From: Bacteroidota bacterium
GTDB taxonomy: Bacteria > Bacteroidota > Bacteroidia > Chitinophagales > UBA10324
Direction of reading: 5' to 3'
Length of the DNA stretch: 32,113 bases
Assembly: GCA_018267315.1 (NCBI GenBank)
Contig: JAFDYS010000015.1
Location: 1-32,113 of the forward strand
Part shown: piece by piece, positions 17,588-25,629 of the stretch
Layout of the letters: the number at the start of each line of letters is the position of its first letter
Position numbering within the stretch: position 1 is the stretch's first letter
Notes under the pieces: model-generated
What the model was told of the DNA's origin: nothing
The model's database searches: none
What the model saw: the letters and a program-made list of their open reading frames with translations, nothing else
Translations under genes and position numbers: made by a program

Positions 17588-18001
17588 TTACCACCCGCTT
17601 TTCTCCACCTGCACGCGGTCACTGCCATCAAAGGAAGGGGCATGAATGGAAAGCACTTTCATAGGTGTGGATGATGTAACGCGCACGGCATGAACGGTTC
17701 CCTTGGGAATAGAGAGAAAATCTCCCGGCCGTACATCAATAATTTGGTTTCCTAACAGCATTTTACCCGTTCCTTCCACTACATAAACATGCTCGGTATG
17801 TGACTGATGATAATGCGGTCGAACTTCTTTTTTGATCCAGACTACGGTACTTGTTACCAGTGAATCGTTGTAAAAAGGAGTGGTAGCGACATTATCATAG
17901 GTGCTTTTTTGCTTCATGGCGGGAATATTCTCCACTTCCTGTGCTAACACACAAAATGAAACCAGCACGAAGCCGGCCATAGCAATCATTGCTTTAAACA
18001 T
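17588..18001 (-). CDS. Exported cupin-domain protein
   Basis: 137 residues with a cleavable signal peptide (about 1-20, MIAMAGFVLVSFCVLAQ), so it is periplasmic. The single cupin barrel has motif 1 HYHQSHTEHVYVVEGTG (about 63-79), giving His/His/Glu metal ligands, and motif 2 PGDFLSIPKGTVHAV (about 92-106), including a His ligand. Substrate unknown; small exported cupins include dioxygenases, isomerases and binding proteins. The start is 32 bp past the clpX stop on the same strand, so read-through from the Clp cluster is possible. Confidence 0.88.
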   Translation of the reverse strand: MFKAMIAMAGFVLVSFCVLAQEVENIPAMKQKSTYDNVATTPFYNDSLVTSTVVWIKKEVRPHYHQSHTEHVYVVEGTGKMLLGNQIIDVRPGDFLSIPKGTVHAVRVTSSTPMKVLSIHAPSFDGSDRVQVEKSGW

Positions 18002-18033
18002 GATGGAAAAGGTTTTGGAATTATGCCAGGAAA

Positions 18034-19266
18034 TTATGCAACCTTCAGTTGCCTCAATTTGGACTTGGTGATTTTTTCTTCAGCAAGTTCGAGTGTCACC
18101 GTGAATTGCTTGATTTCCTTTTGCGACGGTAAATTGAACATTACATCCGTCATGATGGCTTCGCAAATAGATCGCAAACCGCGCGCACCCAACTTGTATT
18201 CCACCGCTTTTTCTACGATGAAATCAAGCGCTTCCGGTTCAAAATCCAGCACAACATGCTCCAGTTCGAAAAGCTTCTTGTACTGCTTTATGAGGGCATT
18301 CTTGGGTTCCGTGAGGATGCGCTTCAATGCAACAGCATCAAGCGGCTCAAGATAGGTCACGATGGGTACGCGTCCCACGAGCTCGGGAATCAGCCCGAAT
18401 GATTTTATATCCTGTGGTGTCACGTATTGAATGATATTGCCGCGCTCGATCTTTTCGCGCTCTTTATCTCCTTTAAAGCCGATGACATTGGCTTTGTTTC
18501 TCCGTGCAATAATCTTGTCGATGTCTTCAAACGCTCCGCCACAGATGAATAAAATATGTGTCGTGTTCACTCTCACCATCTTTTGCTCCGGATGTTTTCT
18601 GCCACCCTGGGGTGGAACGAGCACATCTGTTCCTTCCAGCAACTTGAGTAATCCCTGCTGAACTCCTTCACCACTTACATCACGCGTGATTGACGGATTA
18701 TCTCCCTTGCGCGCGATCTTATCTATCTCATCAATGTAGACAATTCCTTTTTCAGCCGCAGCTACATTATAGTCACAGGCCTGAAGCAACCGCGTGAGAA
18801 TGCTCTCCACATCTTCACCCACGTAACCTGCCTCGGTAAATACCGTGGCGTCTACGATGGCGAATGGCACATTGAGAAAGCGGGCAATCGTTCTTGCAAG
18901 CAGTGTTTTACCGGTACCTGTGTCACCCACCATGAGGATGTTAGACTTCTCGATCTCCACATCATCCTTTCCGATCTGATTGAGCCGCTTATAATGGTTG
19001 TAAACAGCAACTGACAGCACCTTTTTGGCTTCCTCCTGACCGATCACATACTGATCGAGGTAGGACTTAATTTCTGCCGGCGTCTTAAAATCAGGATGAG
19101 AAGTGAATTGCCCGGTGTGTTTGCGTTCACCGAGTTCTTCTTCAATAATATTAAGGGCCTGCTCCACGCAGCTCTCGCAAATAAAAGCATCCTGTCCTGA
19201 AATGAGAATCAGGGTGTCTTCTTTCCGCTTGCCGCAGAAGGAACATTTTTCAGCCGTTTTTTTCAT
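18034..19266 (-). CDS. clpX: ClpX, ATPase subunit of the ClpXP protease
   Basis: AAA+ unfoldase delivering proteins to ClpP; 410 residues from the chosen start. The zinc-binding domain has CSFC (Cys8, Cys11) and CESC (Cys30, Cys33). Walker A is GDTGTGKT (about 114-121) and Walker [11 protein letters not shown]. The ClpP-docking IGF loop is present (NVIGFKGD). The open frame continues to an ATG at 19329, but that would add 21 residues before the normal N-terminus ([13 protein letters not shown]); the start at 19266 fits the family better. It lies downstream of tig and clpP in the conserved tig-clpP-clpX order. Confidence 0.97.
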   Translation of the reverse strand: MKKTAEKCSFCGKRKEDTLILISGQDAFICESCVEQALNIIEEELGERKHTGQFTSHPDFKTPAEIKSYLDQYVIGQEEAKKVLSVAVYNHYKRLNQIGKDDVEIEKSNILMVGDTGTGKTLLARTIARFLNVPFAIVDATVFTEAGYVGEDVESILTRLLQACDYNVAAAEKGIVYIDEIDKIARKGDNPSITRDVSGEGVQQGLLKLLEGTDVLVPPQGGRKHPEQKMVRVNTTHILFICGGAFEDIDKIIARRNKANVIGFKGDKEREKIERGNIIQYVTPQDIKSFGLIPELVGRVPIVTYLEPLDAVALKRILTEPKNALIKQYKKLFELEHVVLDFEPEALDFIVEKAVEYKLGARGLRSICEAIMTDVMFNLPSQKEIKQFTVTLELAEEKITKSKLRQLKVA

Positions 19267-19410
19267 ATGATCTGCTTGCTGTTCGATAAAATTCCTGAAT
19301 GTTTTACACTCAGGCAAACTTAATTTCATTCAACTCGGATATTACTTCTGCAGGAGCTCAGTTTTCAACTGTACAGGATGGGCCTGACCTCCCCGGAAAC
19401 ACCGCTCAAG

Positions 19411-20109
19411 TTACTTTTTCGGCGGCTCAATCTTCCGATCCTTGCTGCGCACCAGCACCTCGTCAATCATTCCGTAATCCCTTGCTTCATCCGCCATCAT
19501 CCAGTAGTCACGATCCGCATCTTTTTCCACCTTATCAAACGGCTGACCGGAATGCTGTGCAATGATTTCGTAAAGTTCTTTCTTGGTCTTACCAATCTCT
19601 TTGGCCACAATTTCAATGTCGCTGGCCTGCCCTTCTGCTCCACCCATGGGCTGGTGAATCATCACCCGTGCATGCTTCAATCCGGTGCGGCTTCCTTTGG
19701 TGCCGGCGCAGAGTAATATCGCCGCCATGGAAGCAGCAATGCCGGTACAAATGGTAGCCACGCTGGGCTGGATATATTGCATGGTGTCATAGATTCCGAG
19801 TCCGGCATATACCGATCCGCCCGGGCTGTTGATGTAAACCTGGATGTCACGTTTGGCATCCACGGATTCGAGAAACAGCATCTGCGCCTGAATGACGTTA
19901 GCTACATAATCATTAATCGGATCCCCGAGGAAAATAATGCGATCCATCATCAATCGCGAGAATACATCAAGCTGAGCCACGTTCAAAGGACGTTCCTCGA
20001 TGATGTACGGGGTAAGTCCGGTAATTGAATGCCGCATGTAATCATCTAAGTAGTGACCGCTGATGCCGCGGTGTTTCACCGCGTATTTTCTGAATTCGTT
20101 CTGATTCAT
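19411..20109 (-). CDS. clpP: ClpP, proteolytic subunit of the Clp protease
   Basis: Serine protease forming the tetradecameric degradation chamber. The 232 residues include an N-terminal extension of about 30 residues beyond E. coli mature ClpP, as in related Bacteroidota. The triad is Ser127 in GIAASMAAIL, His152 in MIHQPMGG, and Asp201 in DADRDYWM; the Ser-His and His-Asp spacings equal those in E. coli. The oligomerisation strand INSPGGSVYAGLGIYDTM is intact. It is 22 bp past the tig stop, so it is probably co-transcribed with tig and coupled to clpX. Confidence 0.98.
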   Translation of the reverse strand: MNQNEFRKYAVKHRGISGHYLDDYMRHSITGLTPYIIEERPLNVAQLDVFSRLMMDRIIFLGDPINDYVANVIQAQMLFLESVDAKRDIQVYINSPGGSVYAGLGIYDTMQYIQPSVATICTGIAASMAAILLCAGTKGSRTGLKHARVMIHQPMGGAEGQASDIEIVAKEIGKTKKELYEIIAQHSGQPFDKVEKDADRDYWMMADEARDYGMIDEVLVRSKDRKIEPPKK

Positions 20110-20131
20110 TTTATGTTTTTTTTCTGGTTAA

Positions 20132-21481
20132 TCAATGATGGAAAAACTCATGTTCATTCACTTCGCGATCCTGAACTGTTACTCTGCTTCTTAACACGGT
20201 TTGAATTTTTTCGTTCAGCACACGGGAACGCAGCCGCGAAGAACTGCTTTCATCCTTCAATACGGAATCCACCAGTTTGTCCAGTGATTCCGGGTTTTCA
20301 CTGAAGTACGCATAGGATCCGCCGAAGTAGTTCATCACATCTTTTCGTGCTTCGGTTTTCAACTCCTCTTCATTTGCCTCGAGCTGGTTTTCCTTCACCA
20401 GTTTTTCAGAAATGAGATCCCATTTGATTTGCTTCAGTGAAGCTTCAAACTGTTCATCACTCATGAGCGGATGCCCCTCTTCGCGGTTTTCATCCAGTAA
20501 CCTCCTGAGAAAATCGGTGGGCAGATCAATCGGCGTTTCCTGAATCAGCGCTTCCTGAATTTCACGATCCAGTTTGCTGTTGGCGAATGACAGGTAATCT
20601 GCATCCATCTCTTCTTTGATCCTTGCCCGCATTTCTTGCTCGGTAGTGATTTTACCCTCGCCATAAATCTTATCAAAGAATTCCTGATTCATTTCGGCAG
20701 GCACTACATGTATGATATTGGAAACGGTGAACCGGAATCGATCGCCCATGTGCTGTGCAGCATGATGATCGGTCTTCAGAATGTGATGAATAATCATCTC
20801 TTCATCACCGCCGAATGCACTGCGGATATTGATGTCAGTTGACTCTTCTTTCTTAAGCGCCATCAATAATTGCTTCGCAACGGGATCCTTGATTACTTTC
20901 AGGTTAAACGAACTGGTACTGGTAATTCCATTCTCCTTCACAGATCCGTTTTCATCAAGCTCCTCAAATTTGCCTGAAAGAATATCCTCTTCACCGGACG
21001 CTTCAGGATATTCGCGTTGCCCGAATCTGGAACGCAGCCGTTCGGCTTCTTCATTGATCATTTCCTCAGTAGTCACCAGTATTTTTCTGTCAAACGATTT
21101 TTGTTCCAATGGTGGCAAACTGATTTCAGGCATCAAACCCAATTCAAAACCGAATGCATACTCTTCTGGTCGTTGTACATCAATATGCTGAGAACGGGCC
21201 TGAAACGGCAGTGGCTGACCGAACACTTTCAATTCTTTCTCCCTGATGTAATTACTCAGCGAATCTGAAATGATCTTATTCAATTCCTCGGCCAGTATAG
21301 TGTTTCCGTAAAGTTTCCTGGCTATGCCCTGAGGCACCTTGCCCGGCCTGAAGCCATCAATTGAAATTTTCCTGCTCAGTGACTTTATCTCTTCATCTAC
21401 TTTGCTCTGATAATCGGTAGGGGCTAAATTCACCACTACCTTTAAATGATTGGTTCCAACTGTTTCCTGTGTAATGTTCAC
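20132..21481 (-). CDS. tig: Trigger factor
   Basis: Ribosome-associated chaperone that meets nascent chains at the exit tunnel; 449 residues. The N-terminal ribosome-binding domain has the signature SIDGFRPGKVPQGIARKLYG (about 36-55), close to the GFRxGKxP ribosome-docking loop. The central region (about 155-260) corresponds to the PPIase-like domain but is divergent. A long helical C-terminal domain follows (about 265-449). It heads tig-clpP-clpX, with tRNA-Leu 63 bp upstream. Confidence 0.93.
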   Translation of the reverse strand: MNITQETVGTNHLKVVVNLAPTDYQSKVDEEIKSLSRKISIDGFRPGKVPQGIARKLYGNTILAEELNKIISDSLSNYIREKELKVFGQPLPFQARSQHIDVQRPEEYAFGFELGLMPEISLPPLEQKSFDRKILVTTEEMINEEAERLRSRFGQREYPEASGEEDILSGKFEELDENGSVKENGITSTSSFNLKVIKDPVAKQLLMALKKEESTDINIRSAFGGDEEMIIHHILKTDHHAAQHMGDRFRFTVSNIIHVVPAEMNQEFFDKIYGEGKITTEQEMRARIKEEMDADYLSFANSKLDREIQEALIQETPIDLPTDFLRRLLDENREEGHPLMSDEQFEASLKQIKWDLISEKLVKENQLEANEEELKTEARKDVMNYFGGSYAYFSENPESLDKLVDSVLKDESSSSRLRSRVLNEKIQTVLRSRVTVQDREVNEHEFFHH

Positions 21482-21544
21482 GGTGTTTATTTCCTTCTTT
21501 TATGGTTGACGAATGGGAATGGATTCTATTGCGCCCACTGGGCC

Positions 21545-21629
21545 TGGTGCGGATAGAGGGACTCGAACCCCCACGGGTTTCCCCACAAGATCCTAAGTCT
21601 TGCGCGGCTGCCAATTACGCCATATCCGC
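21545..21629 (-). tRNA. tRNA-Leu (anticodon UAG)
   Basis: 85-nt class II tRNA on the minus strand. The acceptor GCGGATA pairs with TATCCGC, the anticodon stem CAAGA/TCTTG encloses CTTAGGA (anticodon TAG), there is a long variable arm (GTGGGGAAACCCG), and the T-arm is GGGGG TTCGAGT CCCTC. The 3' CCA is encoded, unlike the other two tRNAs here. Confidence 0.97.
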
Positions 21630-21656
21630 ATTCGATGATATTGCCGCAATGGAGCG

Positions 21657-21664
21657 CAAATTTA
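21657..21664 (-). promoter_or_regulatory. -7 box for tRNA-Leu (and possibly tig-clpP-clpX)
   Basis: TAAATTTG on the minus strand, perfect TAnnTTTG followed by CG, ending 27 bp before the tRNA. No other perfect box was seen between the tRNA and tig, so the tRNA and the chaperone/protease genes may share this promoter. Confidence 0.5.
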
Positions 21665-21717
21665 ATGATAGAAAACGGAGCAGCAGACGGAAGTGAATTT
21701 CGGAGTTCAATATGAAC

Positions 21718-21831
21718 AAAAGAAAAAGCCGCTCAACGACTTCGCAGGGGAAATTGGTTTCAGGACAACGCCGGAAAGTAAAACACCAAAAACTCTCCGG
21801 ACAGCGAATATCGAATGAGCGGCTATAATCT
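21718..21831 (-). ncRNA. Candidate small structured RNA (about 114 nt), unassigned
   Basis: Intergenic minus-strand transcription unit with its own promoter (21838-21869) and its own terminator. A perfect 9-bp closing stem, AGCCGCTCA (21824-21816) with TGAGCGGCT (21735-21727), encloses 80 nt and is followed directly by TTTTTCTTTT. Inside are a second stem (GCGAA 21804-21808 with TTCGC 21741-21745, extended by CGA/TCG) and an apical 8-bp hairpin (21771-21778 with 21793-21800, one G-U pair) with a T-rich loop. No ORF of note. I did not recognise tmRNA, RNase P, SRP or 6S RNA features; it is too short for 6S. It sits between the response-regulator gene and tRNA-Leu. Confidence 0.6.
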
Positions 21832-21837
21832 TGTACC

Positions 21838-21869
21838 CAAAAATAGGTAGTTGATTTTAGATTTTCAAA
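21838..21869 (-). promoter_or_regulatory. Promoter of the candidate small RNA
   Basis: Minus strand TTTG (21869-21866), 20-nt spacer, TATTTTTG (21845-21838). Both elements match the Bacteroidota consensus exactly and at ideal spacing. The expected start is about 21831, just before the closing stem of the RNA. It is the best promoter match in the window. Confidence 0.7.
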
Positions 21870-21936
21870 TTATCTGTCAAAGAATCATTCAAAACTTATT
21901 CACACTATGCCTGTTCACATTGAACCGGGGCATGAT

Positions 21937-22602
21937 CTATTCACCAAGTCCATGCTGCATAGCATACTTAACCAACCCGGCCGTATTCTTCACCCCGAGT
22001 TTACGGAGTAAATTTTTACGGTGGGTAATTATCGTCATCGGACTGTTGTTAAGTTGTTTGGCAATTTCTTCATTGGTCATTTCGCGAATGATGAGTTTGA
22101 TAATTTCCTTTTCGCGATTGGTGATTTGCGGCGTGCGCTCGGGCCCAGCAGATTGGCTGCGCTCTTCACTCAGCACACTATCAATAAGTTTTTTAGAAAC
22201 TTCAGGGCTCAAATACCTTTCACCATTCTTTACATTCGTAATGGCCGTGATTAATTCGTTCTTGCCGCTTGTCTTGAGCAAATATCCCGAGGCGCCGGCT
22301 TTCATCATTTCAGAAATACGATGCGCTTCTTCAACCATCGTAAGCGTGAGGACTTTCACTTTCGGAAAACGCTGACGAATTTTTTTTGTGGCTTCAATGC
22401 CGTTCAGTTTCGGCATGTTGATATCCATCAACACCACATCCACTTCTTTTGAGCCCAGTAACCTGATCAGATCTTCGCCATCAGATGCCTCGCCTGCCAG
22501 AACAATTTTATCATCATCCTTCAATAACGCCTTAATCCCTTCAATGAAAATCTGATGATCATCAGCGATAACCACCTTTATTTTATTTTTGGGCATAGCC
22601 AT
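21937..22602 (-). CDS. NarL/FixJ-family response regulator
   Basis: Two-component regulator, 221 residues from the chosen start. The receiver domain (about 8-125) has the acidic pair Asp14/Asp15 (VVIADDHQIF), phospho-acceptor Asp60 (VVLMDINMPKLNG), TLTM, and Lys in LLKTSG. The LuxR-type HTH (about 155-215) reads TNREKEIIKLI, TNEEIAKQLNNS, THRKNLLRKLGVKNT. The frame is open to an ATG at 22656, but a perfect -7 box at 22612-22619 lies within that extension, so translation must begin at 22602 or 22596. No histidine kinase is adjacent (orphan). It is divergent from the (p)ppGpp synthetase gene; target unknown. Confidence 0.93.
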   Translation of the reverse strand: MAMPKNKIKVVIADDHQIFIEGIKALLKDDDKIVLAGEASDGEDLIRLLGSKEVDVVLMDINMPKLNGIEATKKIRQRFPKVKVLTLTMVEEAHRISEMMKAGASGYLLKTSGKNELITAITNVKNGERYLSPEVSKKLIDSVLSEERSQSAGPERTPQITNREKEIIKLIIREMTNEEIAKQLNNSPMTIITHRKNLLRKLGVKNTAGLVKYAMQHGLGE

Positions 22603-22611
22603 AATTAGGTA

Positions 22612-22619
22612 CAAATCTA
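22612..22619 (-). promoter_or_regulatory. -7 box for the response regulator
   Basis: TAGATTTG on the minus strand, a perfect TAnnTTTG, ending 9 bp before the ATG at 22602. It implies a leader of only a few nucleotides and rules out the longer upstream start. Confidence 0.55.
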
Positions 22620-22786
22620 ATGAATAAAAGCGATCGTCAGGAACACATTTTCTCAACCCGTTATTAACAAAAAAAGAGGTAGTTTAAAGGGTTCACCAAA
22701 CATCCGTCCGCATTCATACGTTGACAACCAATGAAATGTTTTCAAAAAAAGACGATTAAAAGATATTTGATTTGAGCTAACTGAAG

Positions 22787-25015
22787 ATGGAGAAGGCAAG
22801 CACACAATTTACTGATACTGAGCGGCGTGAGATTTTAAAACAATATCGCCGCCTGCTTGCTTCTCTAAAACCGCAATTGCAGCGGGGTGATCGCAAACTC
22901 ATCCGGCTGGCATTTGAAATCGCTTTTGATGCTCACCGGCACATGCGACGTAAATCCGGCGAGCCCTACATTTTACACCCCTTATCAGTAGCACAAATAG
23001 TAGCCAATGATATAGGGTTGGGCACCATTGGAGTGATCTGCGCTCTCCTGCACGATACGGTAGAAGACACCGAGGTCACGCTGGAAGACATTGAACGCGA
23101 GTTTGGAAAACCGGTAGCAGAAATTATTGAAGGGCTAACCAAAATCTCGGTGATCTTCGATACGCATGGTTACATACAAGCCGAGAATATCCGGAAGATC
23201 ATGCTCAGTCTGGCGAAGGATGTTCGCGTGATCCTCATCAAGCTGGCCGACCGGCTACACAACATGCGCACCATGGAGAGCATGCCGCGGCAGAAGCAGA
23301 TCAAGATTTCTTCCGAAACGATGTACCTCTACGTGCCCCTCGCCCACCGGCTGGGACTGTATGAAATTAAAAGTGAGCTGGAAGATTTGGCGATGAAATA
23401 CAGCGAGCCCAAGATTTACAATGAGATTGAGAAGAAGATCGCCGAATCAAAAACCGAACGCGAAGAATTTATTAATGAATTCATCAAACCCATCCGTGAG
23501 AAACTGCATGCACAGGGTATTCACTATCATATTTACGGACGGCTTAAATCCGTTTACTCTATCTGGAGAAAGATGCGTGAGCAGGGCATTCCCTTCGATG
23601 AAGTTTATGACAAATTTGCCATCCGCATCATTGTGAAATCGGATGCGAAAAAAGAAAAATCAGATTGCTGGCGGGTGTATGCCATCATAACGGAAATCTA
23701 CCGCCCCAATCCCGAGCGCCTGCGCGACTGGATCTCGACGCCTAAAGCCAATGGCTATGAAGCATTGCACACCACCGTCATGAGTCACGACGGCAAATGG
23801 GTGGAAGTGCAGATTCGGTCCGAACGCATGAATGAAATTGCCGAGAAAGGATATGCTGCTCACTTCCGCTACAAAGAGAAAGACAAGCAATTCGCTGACA
23901 CGGCTGTGGAGGAATGGCTCCGTCGCATCCGTGAGGTGCTGGAGAATCCTGAAACCAACACGCTCGATTTCATTGATGAATTCAAGATGAATCTTTTTGA
24001 TGAAGAGATCTATGTGTTTACTCCGAAAGGTGAGTTGAAGATCATGCCCGGCAAATCGAGCGTGCTCGACTTCGCCTATGAAATTCATACCGACATCGGC
24101 ACCCACTGCATCGGCGCTAAGGTGAATCACAAGATCGAACCCATCAGTTATCAGTTGCAGAATGGCGACCAGGTTGAAATTCTCACTTCCAAAAAACAAA
24201 AACCATCCGATGACTGGCTGCAATATGCGATTACGGCCAAAGCGAAATCCGTGATTAAGGATGTACTGAAATCCGAGCGGCGGCGCATCATGGAAATCGG
24301 CAAGAAGGCACTCGAAGGAATTTTCAGGGAAAAGAAAGTTGCCTTCAACACCCACAATCTGAACAAAGTGCTGGAGTTTTTCAAAATTCCCAACGTCAAT
24401 GATTTTTACTACAGCGTGGGGGTAGGCAACTTCAAACTTAGCGACATTGACCACTTCACGCGCGTGGATGACAACATTGTGGTGAAAGAACAGGCGCGGC
24501 ACACTGAAAATATTGAACTGGCAATTAAGAATAAACTGGTCTCCAACTCCAATCTGTGGGTTTTCGGTGAAGGCGCAAGTACGCCTGACTACAACCTCGC
24601 GCAATGCTGCAAGCCCATACCGGGTGATGATGTGTTTGGCTTCATCAATAAGAATAAGGAAGTGGAAATCCACCGCAACAACTGCCCCAAGGCCATCAAT
24701 GCCATCGCCAAATACGGCTACGATATTGTGCGCACCAAATGGACCAAGCAACATCAGATTGCATTTCTCACTGGGCTTAAGCTCACCGGCATTGATGATG
24801 TGGGTGTGATGCAGAAGATCAGTAACGTTATTTCCGGCGAGCTGAAAGTGAACATGCAATCCATTTCCATTGATACGCATGACGGGATTTTCACGGGGAT
24901 CATCAAAGTATATGTGAAAGACACCGTGCACCTCGATGAACTGATGGACCGCCTGCGCGCCCTCGACGGCATCCTCAGCGTAAACCGGTTTGAGGAAGAG
25001 CAGGTGGAAGCGTGA
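22787..25015 (+). CDS. Bifunctional (p)ppGpp synthetase/hydrolase (Rel/SpoT family)
   Basis: Stringent-response enzyme that makes and degrades (p)ppGpp; 742 residues, full long-RSH length. The HD hydrolase domain (about 45-200) has HPLSVAQ (His64) and LLHDTVEDTE (His89-Asp90), so hydrolysis should be active. The synthetase domain (about 230-385) includes YHIYGRLKSVYSIWRKM, YDKFAIRIIV and TPKANGYEALHTTV. TGS domain about 405-465 (YVFTPKGELKIMPGKSSVLDFAYEIH); a ZFD-like Cys region with NLAQCCKPIPGD and HRNNCPKA (about 605-645); ACT domain about 660-740. The presence of one enzyme with intact HD and synthetase parts fits a bifunctional Rel. Confidence 0.96.
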   Translation: MEKASTQFTDTERREILKQYRRLLASLKPQLQRGDRKLIRLAFEIAFDAHRHMRRKSGEPYILHPLSVAQIVANDIGLGTIGVICALLHDTVEDTEVTLEDIEREFGKPVAEIIEGLTKISVIFDTHGYIQAENIRKIMLSLAKDVRVILIKLADRLHNMRTMESMPRQKQIKISSETMYLYVPLAHRLGLYEIKSELEDLAMKYSEPKIYNEIEKKIAESKTEREEFINEFIKPIREKLHAQGIHYHIYGRLKSVYSIWRKMREQGIPFDEVYDKFAIRIIVKSDAKKEKSDCWRVYAIITEIYRPNPERLRDWISTPKANGYEALHTTVMSHDGKWVEVQIRSERMNEIAEKGYAAHFRYKEKDKQFADTAVEEWLRRIREVLENPETNTLDFIDEFKMNLFDEEIYVFTPKGELKIMPGKSSVLDFAYEIHTDIGTHCIGAKVNHKIEPISYQLQNGDQVEILTSKKQKPSDDWLQYAITAKAKSVIKDVLKSERRRIMEIGKKALEGIFREKKVAFNTHNLNKVLEFFKIPNVNDFYYSVGVGNFKLSDIDHFTRVDDNIVVKEQARHTENIELAIKNKLVSNSNLWVFGEGASTPDYNLAQCCKPIPGDDVFGFINKNKEVEIHRNNCPKAINAIAKYGYDIVRTKWTKQHQIAFLTGLKLTGIDDVGVMQKISNVISGELKVNMQSISIDTHDGIFTGIIKVYVKDTVHLDELMDRLRALDGILSVNRFEEEQVEA

Positions 25016-25080
25016 TCTTCAACTCCCGCACCTTTTCTTCCTTATTATTTTCGCCTGTAACCGCAGTATATAAATTAAAT

Positions 25081-25578
25081 ATGGAACCACTTAATACCCA
25101 AACCATCTGCAGCCAGATTGCCAAGCAGGTGCGCGATGCACACACCGGCGGAAACTGGACCGGTGTTTCACTTAAACAAGGTCTTGAAGGAATTACCTGG
25201 CAGCAGGCCACTTCAAAAGTGGAAAACTGCAACACCATTGCGGTTTTGGTTTTTCATATCAACTATTACATGCATGCCCTTTTGAATGTGCTGAAAGGAA
25301 CACCGTTGAATGCAAGCGACAAGTACAGTTTTGATCTGCCGCCCATTACCTCGCAAGTGCAATGGGAACAACTCATCAGTAAAGTTTTTGCAGAAGCAGA
25401 AGAAGCAGCCGGGCTGATCGAACAACTACCTGAAAGCAAACTCACCGAAACTTTTGTGCTGGAGAAATACGGAACCTACTACCGTAACCTCGCCGGCATG
25501 CTCGAGCACCTGCACTACCATCTCGGGCAAATCACGCTCATCAAAAAATTGCTGTTGCAACGCGAGCAGCCATCATGA
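25081..25578 (+). CDS. DinB-superfamily four-helix protein
   Basis: 165 residues, cytosolic. DinB/YfiT proteins are metal-binding four-helix bundles, some of which are thiol-dependent transferases; most have no known role. Here the putative metal histidines are His59 (VLVFHINYYMHAL, with His65 close by) and the C-terminal LEHLHYHLGQI (His143, His145, His147). The frame is open to an ATG at 25012 that overlaps the upstream stop, but MEPLNTQTIC from 25081 is the natural start for the fold. It is 65 bp downstream of the Rel gene on the same strand. The substrate cannot be inferred. Confidence 0.82.
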   Translation: MEPLNTQTICSQIAKQVRDAHTGGNWTGVSLKQGLEGITWQQATSKVENCNTIAVLVFHINYYMHALLNVLKGTPLNASDKYSFDLPPITSQVQWEQLISKVFAEAEEAAGLIEQLPESKLTETFVLEKYGTYYRNLAGMLEHLHYHLGQITLIKKLLLQREQPS

Positions 25579-25629
25579 ACGCAGTTTTCAGCAACGGAGC
25601 TTCATGTGAAAAATGAGAAAGAAGTTTTG

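Noticed and set aside
17440..17643. 67-codon minus-strand frame overlapping the cupin end
   Set aside because: It overlaps the supported cupin gene in another frame and has no family features.
23660..24931. Open frame of more than 400 codons on the minus strand inside the Rel/SpoT gene
   Set aside because: It lies wholly antisense to a well-supported enzyme, shows no recognisable domain, and its His/Phe-rich composition is what the reverse strand of that gene produces.
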